This document shows positions 23,201 to 33,233 of a stretch of 64,000 nt of DNA, in pieces. How positions within the stretch are numbered: the first letter of the stretch is position 1; every line of letters begins with the position of its first letter. The DNA is taken from NCBI RefSeq assembly GCF_002999335.1, contig NW_020312590.1, positions 434,001 through 498,000 on the forward strand, read 5' to 3'. This stretch comes from Cyclospora cayetanensis. Taxonomy: Eukaryota; Apicomplexa; Conoidasida; Eucoccidiorida; Eimeriidae. The position numbers were made by a program, and so were the translations under genes. The notes below the pieces were generated by a model. The model was given only the letters and a program-made list of their open reading frames with translations. It did not search any database and was not told the DNA's origin.

Positions 23201-23823
23201 GCTAAGTTCGGTTCGCTCTCCCCCGGAAACTTGTCCAAGGGCAGAAGGAGATTTTGCGACGCAAAGCCGCGTGGTGCTCAGAAACCCAGCAGATAGCAGT
23301 AGCACCTGCACTGCGCCTCCCTACCTCTCGGCTACTCGTGTTGCTTGCTGGCTGGGGCCTCCAACAGGCATAGCAACAAAAAGGGCCGAGAGAGCGACGC
23401 GAGCGCACGCATGCACACTCGCAGAGTCTGCATCTTGTGCAAAGCTTCTGCCACATACGGGGTCGTAAACCCAAGGGAGCAGCGAGGACCACGCCAGAGG
23501 AAGCCTTGAACCCGGGGGCAGCCAACGCACTTTTGCGGCAAGATTGTTCCTCGCTCTTACTTCTTTCCACCAGCTGCCTTCGCCTTCTCGGTGCCGCGGA
23601 GCTAAGCGCATACGCAGTTAACAGACTCGCGACACACTGATGCCTACTTGTGAGAAACCGCGCAACAGCCTGCCCCCAGAATGCCTTAGCCAAGAAAAAG
23701 AGAGGAGGCAGGCTGAAGAGAGAGAGAGCGCGCGTACTACCAGTTGCCGGAGGGCTCCCTCCTTATATGTGGAGTGTATCTTCTAGCCACTATAATCGCG
23801 ACATAAGAACCCGGGGAGTTCAG
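20208..23823. other. Long intergenic region without a supported gene
   Basis: It separates the divergent upstream side of the P-loop gene from the 3' end of eS24. Overlapping frames around 22.06-22.47 kb and 23.20-23.69 kb were read on both strands. They lack ATG starts, splice support or clear composition. No RNA gene or repeat copy was recognised. The last 600 bases are GC-rich. Confidence 0.35.
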
Positions 23824-24258
23824 CTACATCATCTTGCCATGTACCCCTAAAATCACCATCCCCCCTGCACCCTTCGCCACTGCACGCCTGCCTACCTTCT
23901 TCCTCCTGTTCTTCAGCTCCTTCACACCCCTGCGACCCTTCTTGGGCTGCGCCTCGAGTAGTCCTGCCCTGACAAGTCTGTACTTGTGCTCGAAGCGCTG
24001 AACCGCCTTGAAGTCGTCATATATCCAGGCTTGGCCCCTGCTCCTACCTCCACCGAAGGCAGTGGACAGGTTACCCACGATGATGCAGCGCGGATCCTGG
24101 ACCTTGAATTGCTGTGTGAGCCGCTGCTGCAGCTCCACGCGGCTCACGTTCGCTCGGCCTAGATGAAGCAAGTCAACGTACATCTGCCTCCGTTGCAGCA
24201 GAGGATTTGTCAGCAGCTTGCAAATACGCACGGTGAAGGGAGCCTTGCAGTCCGACAT
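23824..24258 (-). CDS. RPS24: 40S ribosomal protein eS24
   Basis: A single exon of 144 residues from the ATG at 24258 to TAG at 23824. eS24 is a component of the small cytosolic ribosomal subunit and is needed for 18S rRNA maturation. Family features are in order: the FTVRICKLLTNPLLQRRQM N-terminal strand and helix, VDLLHLGRANVSRVEL, the GGGRSRG loop, WIYDDFKAVQRFEHKYRLVRAGL, and a basic RRKKVGRRAVAK tail. The length is close to the usual 130-140. The open frame continues 51 codons upstream, but the family starts at MSDCKAPF, so the internal ATG was chosen. It is divergently paired with uL1. Confidence 0.96.
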   Translation of the reverse strand: MSDCKAPFTVRICKLLTNPLLQRRQMYVDLLHLGRANVSRVELQQRLTQQFKVQDPRCIIVGNLSTAFGGGRSRGQAWIYDDFKAVQRFEHKYRLVRAGLLEAQPKKGRRGVKELKNRRKKVGRRAVAKGAGGMVILGVHGKMM

Positions 24259-24700
24259 CTTAGCCACAAGTGAGGGAAGGAGCAGTGGGGCCCAACAGGC
24301 TGCTGCCGCAGATGCTGTTACGTGTTTAGGATTTCGGACGATCGAAGAGGGGAGTAGACGGGCACCACATAGGAGGGAAGGACCGATGCAAGCGGAAGCA
24401 GCAGAGTACAATCAGGTCGAGAAACCCTCCCAAGACAAACTCTAGGGCACCCTAATGCTGCAGGCACCCGCATGAGTGAGTGAGAGAGAGAGAGAGAGGC
24501 CTCCCCACAGCAGCGGCAGCAGCCGCTGCTGCAGCCGCTCCCTCGGGGCTGCAGCCGCTGCTCCCCACCCCACGGCTGCACAGGCCGGCGATGAATATAC
24601 ACCTGTGGCGATTAGGAGCCGTAGGCGGGAAATCGAGCCACAAAAGCCTGGGGAGGGATCTTTGGAAAGTGCGAAGTCTGCTGCCTGGTGCTGCGTGAAG
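24259..24700. promoter_or_regulatory. Shared upstream region of the divergent eS24 and uL1 genes
   Basis: The two ribosomal protein start codons lie 442 bases apart, pointing away from each other, so one region should serve both. It contains a GA microsatellite and repeated CTGCAGCCGCT blocks (24520-24560). No TATA-like element was obvious. An exact TGCATGCA lies downstream at 24797-24804 inside uL1 intron 1; this resembles the TGCATGC-type element reported for Toxoplasma ribosomal protein promoters. Its use here is inferred. Confidence 0.55.
24482..24498. repeat. GA microsatellite
   Basis: An uninterrupted run of GA dinucleotides inside the shared eS24/uL1 upstream region. It may be unstructured promoter sequence. 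Confidence 0.9.
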
Positions 24701-27007
24701 ATGAGGTGAGCTGCTGGTCTCTGCTGGTCTCGGAGGAGCACCAGAGCACTTCGTGGGGTTCCCATTTTCGGGTTTAGCACCTCGCGTTTAAGGTCTTGCA
24801 TGCATACATTGGTGCAGATGATCATACTTGTAGCAGTTTTCTTGAAGGAGGCGGGAGGAGCTGGCTCCCACGCGCTCGTAAGGGCTCCCCTGCGAGGAGC
24901 CACGAGCGTGAGGGCCGAACGACGGCTGGGGACTAGTATTCTCTTCGACGTTAAAAACGGACGAAGGAGACTCCGGAATATACCAAAATGCGACGCAGTC
25001 CGGGAGATGGGATACACAATCATAGCAGCCGAGAGTGTCGGCGTTTTTTTTCGATAAGAGAGGGAACTCTGGGACCTTGCGAGGGTGCGGAGGGAGTCTC
25101 TCTCTACTGCGCTGCATCGTACACGTCTAACTTATTGAAATCTCCATGCGCAGTGCAGCTTAGAAAGGACTTCATCGAACAACAGGGGTTCCCGCCTCTT
25201 GTTGGAAGCCTCTTGGGGGCATGCGTTCCATGGCTTCCAGCGAAGGGATTCCAGCGCCGCCATTGTATGCCTTAATGCTTGTGCGTTGTCTTGCAGCAAG
25301 CTGAGTCAGGAGGCCCTCAATGCGGCGGTTGTCTCCATCCTGCAGGGGGCGCAGGAGAAGAAGAGGAACTTCGTGGAGACTATCGAACTGCAAATCAGTG
25401 CGTGATGGTTTGGCGCTGGCCCTCCTTTTGTCTGGTGCCTTCGACTTGTGTTGCTTCGTGCTCTCTGCTGCTTTGGATTCGCTAGTTCTTTTGGGATACG
25501 CTGCTCGTCTATTGGTTTATTCGACTGTCGCTTTCTTCTACAGCAGAGACCCCTAGGCTTGAGTGTTTTCCCGCACACATCGGCTCGCTGGACGAATTGC
25601 AAGATCCTTGAACCCTCTGACGATGGTTTTCTGCTTCAGGTCTGAAGGATTACGACACACAACGCGACAAGCGTTTCTCAGGGTCTGTCCGCCTTCCCCA
25701 CGTGCCTCGCCCAAAAGTGAAGGTGCGTACCGCTCGCCGGCGGCTTTGCCTCTTTTGCATTCCCCATTGGACTCGTGTATCTTGCTGTATCAACGGGTTT
25801 GCATTTCTTCGCCTCTTAGAGCTCCTGTTTCATGGCGTTTCTACACCCGTGCCACAGCTTTTACGACCCTCAGATGCACTTCTCTCCGTGTGTGTGGCGC
25901 TCTTCAGATTTGCGTGTTTGGCGATGCGGTGCATATTGAGGAGGCCAAGGCCCTTGGCCTCGACTGCATGGATATCGAGGACATGAAGAAGATAAACAGG
26001 AATAAGAAAATCGTCAAGAAGCTGACAAGAAAGTGCGTGCAAACAACTCACCCATCTTGAGTCTCTGCTACCTTGTATCGGTCTCGCTCCCTTGAGGGCT
26101 GCACTGCTCTACCCGTCTGTGGTCACAGTGTTGTGCCTTTGAGTTTATTGTAAGAGGCGTTCTGTTCCATAGACTTCGTGGCTAATGGCTCCTAGCGCCA
26201 GCAGTTTTCTTTAATTTTCGTCATGTGTCGCTCCGTGTTCTCGCAACGGATGGGGTGGAATTCCTCCAGAGCCGTCGCTGGCTTCATCACCTGAACGACA
26301 GGCAGCGTGCCAGGAGTGCGTTTTTTCGGGGTCCGCAAAAGGTTGCGATTCTTCCCTCCCTTGCGTTTTGTGCTTCCCCCACAGGTATGACGCTTTCCTG
26401 GCATCTCAGTCGCTCGTTCCGCAAATCACGAGGTTTCTCGGTCCGGGACTGAGCAAGGCTGGCAAGTTCCCCGCTCAGATTACCCATCAGGACAAGATCG
26501 AAGAGAAGATTCTTGAGGTTCGCTCCTCGATCAAGTTTCAGCTGAAGAAGGTCCTCTGCCTGGGCGTCGCTGTTGCCAATGTTGAGATGACTGAAGCACA
26601 GGTAGGCAGGACGCGTATGGAGACGTTTGTGGGAAGCCTTATGTCTCGAAGCTCCTGGCTTGCTCTCCTTTCCGACGTGCCTGATTGTGTGTGATAAGAT
26701 ATATTCTTCGCGCGCCGGAGTTCATTCACTTCTTCATCCGTTCTATGTGCAAGTTCTTGTGAACGCGTTGTTTGCTTGTGCGCCGTTCCCTTCCCCCCCA
26801 CCCCAGCTGCAGTTGCCTAAATCTCTTCTCGCTGTGGCGTGTTGAATCATGGAGGTTCGTTGTAGTTGAGTTGTTCGGTGGCAGGTGCGGTACAACCTGA
26901 CAATCGCCATCAACTTCTTGGTGTCTTTGCTGAAGAAGAACTGGAACAACGTGAAGCGCCTTCACATCAAGAGCACAATGGGGAAATGCCACACAATTTA
27001 CGGCTGA
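24701..27007 (+). CDS. RPL10A: 60S ribosomal protein uL1 (RPL10A)
   Basis: Six exons: 24701-24705 (only ATGAG), 25297-25397, 25640-25722, 25908-26032, 26385-26601 and 26885-27007. All joins keep phase and give 217 residues, the same length as human RPL10A. uL1 forms the mobile L1 stalk that contacts E-site tRNA. Family signatures are continuous across the exons: [36 protein letters not shown], the [23 protein letters not shown] region, [44 protein letters not shown], and the C-terminal [25 protein letters not shown]. The five-base first coding exon, with the start codon split from the rest by a 591-base intron, is the oddity; it places the intron directly after the start codon. It is divergently paired with eS24. 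Confidence 0.96.
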
Positions 27008-27845
27008 GACCGCTTCGCTGTACCAGCGCAATACAGCATCATTGCGCAGCTCGCTCCGTACCCTCACATTCTTCACTCCTCAAAAATGTGCATGCAGTGC
27101 CAGCCCCGGAGATGTGGCTTGCCGCCGTTTCTTCGAAAGGGCCGCGAGGTCCTTTGGCGGGTCCGAATGCGGTTGCGTTTGCCCCTGCGAGGGTGGGGTG
27201 GAGGAGGTGTTTGGACTGATGGAGGGAGGAGGAGCGTCGTGCCGTCTAACTTAGTGTTCGGATTATCGGCTTATTGAGCGGTGCAGACAGGGCCTCATAG
27301 CCAGGCAGCCGATAGTCAAAGAAATGTTAGGGACGGCACTAGCGACTATTTTCAGTGAAACATTGTAGTCCCCAGTTATGATAGAGGTCCTTTATTTTCT
27401 ATCGCAAGCAGGAGACTGTGTGCGTTTTGCTAAGGGGAGGGAAATGCCGAAATGGGCATTGGACCGCGTGCTGGAGCAGTAACGCTTAGAATCCAGATAC
27501 TATAAAGCTGCTGTCCTGTCAGTTCACCTCTGCTTAACTGCATTCAACCGGAGAGTCTCTATTAGCGGATAGCTGCCCTTTGTCACTTTCCCGCTGCGGG
27601 TAGCGTGCCCGTTAAGTGTTGAAACATCCTGCCCCCACCAATTTGGCCGTACGCGTGGGCTGGACCGCCTACCGGCCGCACTTGCTTTACCTCTTTGTAG
27701 AAGAAAGAGACGATAGAGTGCTATCTATCCGGGGGGCGAGGCAAGGCGCGCAAACAAGAAACGCGCATGTAGCATGACCACACCCCGCCGTGGCTGCGGA
27801 CGGCCAAAAGGCCGACTACAACCGTAACGCGTCACTGTTAGGGAG
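27008..27845. other. Convergent 3' region of uL1 and the bS21-like gene
   Basis: No gene recognised. It should hold the 3' UTRs of the two converging genes. Confidence 0.5.
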
Positions 27846-28489
27846 TCAGACGGGCAAAGCTGTGTGGCTATGTTGCTGTTTGCTATGGCCAGCCTCTGCT
27901 GTCTGACTGCTTTTCCGCGCTTCTGCTTCTCCATTGGCCCTTAGCGCCTTTAAAAGCATCTCCAACTGGTGGGCTTTCAGGTGCAGAGGCTCCTGCCACT
28001 GAATTTTGCTGACCTGCTCTTTCTGCTGTCGCAATAGCATTCTTCCTTGGAGTCTTCTCCGCAAGACTTCCCGGCGACCCCCCTGACCGCGCGTCACTCG
28101 TCGCGTGTGTCGGTACCGCAGACGTAGCTCTCTCTGCACTCCACTCTCTGCCCACAAGCGGGCGAACTGACGAGTTGCAGCCGCGTTCCTGAAGAGAGAA
28201 GCAAACGAGGGCGTGAAATCAAGCAGTTTTACACACAATTGCCACTCGAGGAGGCTTGAATGCTGTGATGCGCTTTTGCGGAGGCAAGGAAGGGCAAACA
28301 GCATGTGAGGAAACGCGGAGGGAGAGCCGCATGAGCGGCAGCATTGACGAACATCTTTTCGATTTGTTGATCGCTTGTTGCCGCATCCGGGTTAAGCAAG
28401 ACAGAGAATCCGTTGTGTTGCATCCTCCCCAACCTCCCGCATGCGGTGCGGCCATCCGTTAGTTTCGCAACGCTAAGGTCGACGTTCAT
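27846..28489 (-). CDS. Small basic protein, possibly mitoribosomal bS21m
   Basis: Two exons: 28489-28353 and 28188-27846, with a phase-preserving join, 159 residues. The acceptor (CTTCTCTCTTCAG) is strong; the donor is weaker. The start was taken at MNVDLSVAK; the frame is open further upstream through a hydrophobic stretch that could otherwise be read as a signal peptide. After an acidic DQQIEKM segment come RQFARLWAESGVQRELRLRYRH and a long Arg-rich helix (RRVTRGQGGRREVLRRRLQGR). This resembles the bS21 pattern of an aliphatic helix, a short SGV/L turn, an ELRRR strand-helix and a basic tail. bS21 sits near the anti-Shine-Dalgarno region of organellar and bacterial small subunits. The similarity is short and compositional; an unrelated basic protein is possible. 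Confidence 0.45.
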
Positions 28490-30657
28490 CGAAGCCCCCC
28501 CCCTCCCAGGACAATATGTGCGGCACCCCTCATGATCTGCTGGGGTGATGAGAGGAGGAAAGAAGCGCTGCTGGCAAGGGAAGCGAGAAACGAAAGAAGC
28601 GACGACGCGTACCCCGCCGACAGATTTCCGGCCCACTGTGTGGTGAAGCACCCCGCCTTTATGCTCCCATCGCGAGGTGCCGTGACACCCTAATAGTGAG
28701 GTTTCAGACGCCCAGCATACCGATGCAAAAAGAAGAAGCAGCAATAAGAACACAGATGGGATACGCGTCAGATAGGGCACGGAGCCAAGGCAACGCCACC
28801 GCGTTGGAAGGATCCTCCACATGTCGCCCCTCCATAGATGACTTCAACAGTTCTTATTGGGCTTAGTACGCAGAGAAGGCACAGATCATCCGGATTCCGC
28901 CATTTTTAAGATCGACGACTCCACCAAGGCCACTTACTCCTTACCTGCTGGGCCCTGAGGCAAGAAAACCGAGATGAAGACGCTTTTCATGCGGAAGTAA
29001 GAATTCAGAGGGGAAAACCAAGTGATTAACAAATGTCCATGCATACACAATGGGTCACGTAGCCCGCCCATATGCCGGTTAATTCATCTCAGGGCCACCG
29101 GGGACCGAGTAATCAGGGAGGAAGGGAACCTTTGACACATGGCTCCAGTTTTACGACCCCAAAATGATTTTTGTTGTATATATGCTTATAAGCCTTGCGG
29201 TGGACGGTGTTGGAAAAGAAAATGTTCGAGCGGAAGCCGATTTCAGCTCGATCGGTCACAGCATATGTCCATGCAGACACTGGTTGGTTGCTACCAGGGA
29301 TATCCTAAAGCGCCATTACTCTGCTTCTCGATGTTCGGACTGCGTTCTCCCCGCGTTTTTGTGTCAAGACATGTGCTCACTAATTTTGACTATCAGGTGG
29401 CGTCAGTCGACTGGAAAACGAACAAGCAGTTCGCCTCACGTACGTGGGACTCTACGTCTCCTCAATGTCTTTCTCATCGGACCTTCGTCCTTACAGTCAA
29501 AAGCATTAGTACTCTGAAATATAATGGCTATCATGTACACTTCTGCTAAGCTTGTTTCTGCAGTATCTCTTCAGAAGAATTTAACCTGTACTTCCAAAGA
29601 CGATACTTCCAGCAATGCCAGCTACACGGCAGACTTCAGAGGCAACTTGTCAGCAAGGGTCTGGCTCCCATCGACGGTCGGCTAGAAGACTAATGACCTA
29701 TTGAGTCGTTGCATATTTACTCATGGACACGCACAAGTTATCAAACCATGAGCCCTTCATTAAGGGTCTCCAAAAGGGGACACCTAAGTCCACACACACT
29801 ACAAACGTAAATCAAACGAGTGATTGCTACTGCGAGGACGCTCCATTCTTCACCTACCATTGCCCTTAAGGGATCCCACTTCAGTGAAGAGGAAGAACTA
29901 GGGTGCACGTGGCTGCACCCTGTTGGCACTCAGAGCATTCACAGCTAGTTGAATTTGGCATCGAGCGCGTCCGAACAACAACGTGTGTTGGGCTAACTCT
30001 CCTCTGCAATTAGAAAGTCTAGACTGACTGCAAGTCTACAATTCAATTCTTTACCAATCCTCAATTGGACACAACTAGTGTAGTAGAAAGTAATATCAAT
30101 GTGAATCATGAGCCACTACATGCACTCAAAGCGCCTCCTGGAAAATGCCGGGTATTGAGGCCTTACTCAATCTTCTTGGATCTCCAGGCCGAACGTAAAT
30201 GACACGCGATGTCACAACTTTTGTGTTCTGCTGAAATTTGGATCTCTGCCTCCCGCCCACTGCTCGCTGGTGCTCCCAGTTCTTTCATTCAACGAACTCA
30301 AGAACAATTAATTCATAGTGGAAGCCCATCCCACACTTCGGAAGCAGAGTGCGACGAGAGCTCAGCACGCCAAAATCATAACTCTTAAGAACACTTCGCT
30401 AAATTGGACAGCTACGAATTCTATGGTTTTGCTAGCCATCGTAGAAGCAGGCAACAAATCTGATGCCGTCATTCGTGGCTGGAGCAGACGGGAGTCTGGT
30501 ATTTTTAGGGCATAAAAGACTCGGTGGGAGCATATATGATCAGATAGTGCCCCCAGTCCCACTTAATCTTGGAAGGGAAAAGAGGAAGACGTTCGGTTAG
30601 GGGTATATCTGGGGCTCTGACTCCATGGATGAGATAGGGAGGCCAATCAATAAGGGT
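28490..30657. other. Intergenic region with one dispersed-repeat copy
   Basis: Two overlapping plus-strand frames at 29139-29549 and 29164-29517 compete for the same bases; the second starts with a hydrophobic, signal-peptide-like segment and is Cys-rich, but has no further support. One repeat copy lies at about 29880-30110. Otherwise nothing was recognised. Confidence 0.4.
29880..30110 (+). repeat. Dispersed repeat, copy 3
   Basis: Blocks in order: GAAGAGGAAGAA, CTAGGGTGC at 29898, TGCACCCTGT at 29914, GAGCATTCACAGCTAGTTG at about 29933, and ACTAGTGTAGTAGAAAGT at about 30074. It is the best-preserved copy and the one to which the others were compared. Confidence 0.65.
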
Positions 30658-32330
30658 TCACATCTTGGCAGCTACTGATCCCTTGCCTCCTGCCATATTT
30701 CCCGATCCGGATTGTGTTGCCTGAGGAAACCCCGCCTTTGGCCCCTTAGCACCGACAGGAACCTTAGGTTTCATTGTCTTGTCAAACTTGTTCGGGTCTG
30801 GCGGACGGACTGCAGAGGAGGCACAAGGAGAGCAGCTGCACGCTGTTGTGGACCACCGTCCGTCGGTGTGTTTCCATTGCTACTGCCTCAAGATCGTGCG
30901 AGAGAAGAGCGATGAATACAAGGAGGCAGCCGACGACGTTGAAAAATAAACAAGGCTGCTAGGAGCACTTATGCAGCCTTAAAGTGCCAGAGAGAAACCG
31001 AAGCACCCATAAGAGCAGAGAAGCATGAATGACACGATGAACATTGAACTGAATGGACAGCACAGAGTATAGAGTAGGCAGCTATGCAGAAACCCCGTAA
31101 AATGCCGATGATATTTGAGAGCCCATTCCAGCGTCCTTCACACAGGCACCGGAAACGAGAAACGGCTGCGGCCAAAAGGCCAACAGGAGATTAGACTACA
31201 TAGGGGCAACACGTGCAACACAGGAGGAAGGTGGCTTTTGTTGTCTCACGGCATCCCATTTGAGACAAGATAACGAAAATCAGGAAGACAAGGATCGTCA
31301 AGGCCCACTGCAACGAGCGCAACACATACACAACAGAATTTAGTAAGCATGTGCGGCATCCAAAACAAGGCTCAGGCCATAAGAGATCCTATTACGAGGA
31401 AACACAAGAACGTTCTGAGCCACGAAGCCTGAAAAAAACCTTTTTTAGGAACTGCCGATGAAGTTCTACAATAGGAGGCGCACACTCCGTTGCATGGGAA
31501 CCCCTGCTCGGTATACGTTGGGCTCTGGGATTTCGGGGTAAATGAAGAAAGGAAATCTAAGGCCTTCATTTCTTTTGGAATGAATCTCGATACCTGGCAA
31601 GCTCTACAAGCAAAATGGTTAGAGACTCATCCTAACAACTTCGAAGAAGGAGACTCAGGGATTAGGGCGGCCTGAATAGGGGATGCAACGGACTTGGAGC
31701 CATTCAGGTCTGATGTATTTTGCGATAAAGAACCAGGCATCCATTTCCGGCAGGGGCCTGGACATACTTAACGAGGAGGCAGATACAGCCTGCAAGTACG
31801 GGGGGACAAAAGTCACAAGGAACGAGACGGGTTACGGCCAGCAAAACCAGGAATAACAAGGGGATTATGCGCCCCGGCAGCAGCACCAGAGAAAAGCACA
31901 GCAGCAGAGCACGCCAGTGTTGTATCGTCCATTTTAGTAGTCACGTGCTTAAGCTGAAGGAGCAGATTTTTAGCACTGCAAGAACTCTCTTTGGAGAGTG
32001 ACCCAGCAATGCATAGTGCCGCTACGTCGAAAAGGGCGGGATGTGCGTCCGTACTTCAGGACAAAAGCGAAACCATGCACAGCAAAGCAAGGCCATGCAG
32101 ATCGAGGCACGACCCCCCATTGCTGCTAAGACCCCTTGGCCCCAGCGAGGAAAAACATTCCATCTGATGCAGCGTAAACGGGCAGCAGTTGAGATAACAG
32201 CGTAGGTAGAACTGCTGCTTTTGCTCCTCGAGCCCCTCCACTTGTTCTTGTCGCAGATCCTGCTCATTTTGTCCATGGTGTTGGCGTAATTTGAAGAGTC
32301 GCTCACTGTTTCCCTCTGTATGCTCATTTT
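30658..32330 (-). CDS. Probable multi-exon gene of unknown function (structure unresolved)
   Basis: Several minus-strand stretches read like real exons next to good acceptors. One (about 32320 to 32090) is hydrophilic and Gln/Glu-rich (RLFKLRQHHGQNEQDLRQEQ) and then Cys-rich. One near 31960-31860 contains AKNLLLQLKHVTTKMDD. One near 31150-31070 follows a CCGCAG acceptor and reads PFLVSGACVKDAGMGSQ. The last (30809-30658) follows CCTCTGCAG and reads PPDPNKFDKTMKPKVPVG, rich in Lys, Pro and Gly, ending in TGA. The start codon, donors and exon order were not settled, so the span is a bracket, not a model. No family was recognised. On the opposite strand of the last exon another open stretch exists (see findings). 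Confidence 0.35.
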
Positions 32331-32344
32331 CCCGAAAAGAGCGT

Positions 32345-32767
32345 ATGGACTATTTCGTGGCCACCGACCTCAATATGCGTTTACCCGGGTGCAATATGTC
32401 TCTAGCAGACCATGCTTCCATAATATCGCTCCAGGAGAAGTTGAGTGCCTTGAAGTCCGGTACAGGATCAGACAGCGACACGGCCTTGCGGCAGAGGCTT
32501 GACTCGGGTGAGGTCTCACCAAGGGGAGCGTTCGGTCTAGACAGCGGCACAGCCAGCGCAAAAATAAACAGAAATGAGAGAGTGCGAGGGTGTTGTCATG
32601 TTGCCCAAAGAAACTTGGACCCTTTCGACCCGAAATTCAAAGAAAGATTGCGCGATGCTGCACAAACGGCTAGATGGCTGGTCGGAAGCTCCAGGAAAAA
32701 CAATCGCCCCGCGAGCTCAAGTATTCAAGCTAAATACAGATGGATCATAAAAACAACCAAATCTTAG
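32345..32767 (+). CDS. Small hydrophilic protein, unknown
   Basis: An open frame of 140 residues from the ATG at 32345 to TAG at 32767. Its composition is that of a soluble protein, with a helical DHASIISLQEKLSALKSG segment and a basic C-terminal part (NLDPFDPKFKERLRDAAQTAR, then RKNNRP). It is divergent from the minus-strand gene that begins close by, and lies about 470 bases before the TBC gene. It could be a 5' exon of the TBC gene, but no donor with matching phase was found. No family was recognised. Confidence 0.38.
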   Translation: MDYFVATDLNMRLPGCNMSLADHASIISLQEKLSALKSGTGSDSDTALRQRLDSGEVSPRGAFGLDSGTASAKINRNERVRGCCHVAQRNLDPFDPKFKERLRDAAQTARWLVGSSRKNNRPASSSIQAKYRWIIKTTKS

Positions 32768-33233
32768 CGTTTTTCGCACTTGCCTCAGATAGTTCGTAGG
32801 TAGACAACAGGTGAGTTCTTCAAAGGGGGCCCCCGCCTCACTCATTAGTCATGCCGCAGCTGCTGCATGCGGCGAGGGGCCCTCGATTATGTCTTTGTGG
32901 CTGCCTTTGCTTTTATTTTCCCAATATATTTTTAGGTTTAGCGCGGGCAGAATTGGCTATTCGGTGCCTTCAGCGTCTGTACCTTTCTCTTTGACGCTTA
33001 GCGTACGACCAAAGTATTGCCACAGTTGTCTTCACACTGTGGACCGACCCGCCATTCCGCACTGTGTCATGCACGCTCTAGAAAAAGGCTTTCTAATTAT
33101 CTTTATTACACTCTCCCTGCTTCAGTTCATGGCTCTGTAGCTTCGGTTCACGACCTCGGTACCTCATCGGCCTGTTGTTCTACCCATTGCGCTCTCCCAT
33201 CTCTTGGTATAAACCCTACCTAGTGTGAAGACG
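32768..33233. other. Probable promoter and 5' UTR of the TBC-domain gene
   Basis: No supported coding sequence. It is pyrimidine-rich in its second half. A 109-codon frame here is hydrophobic and not convincing. Confidence 0.4.

Noticed and set aside
23202..23693. 163-codon minus-strand frame
   Set aside because: It starts with TTG, has no ATG near its start, and is Arg/Ala-rich as expected from GC-rich non-coding DNA.
24442..25023. 193-codon minus-strand frame upstream of eS24
   Set aside because: It overlaps the shared promoter and uL1 intron 1 and has no family features.
28229..28822. Signal peptide at the start of the frame preceding the bS21-like protein
   Set aside because: The hydrophobic part lies upstream of the most natural start, and the downstream protein is not secretory in character.
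29139..29549. Two overlapping plus-strand frames, one with a signal-like start and cysteines
   Set aside because: They compete for the same bases and have no splice or family support; kept only as a note in the intergenic entry.
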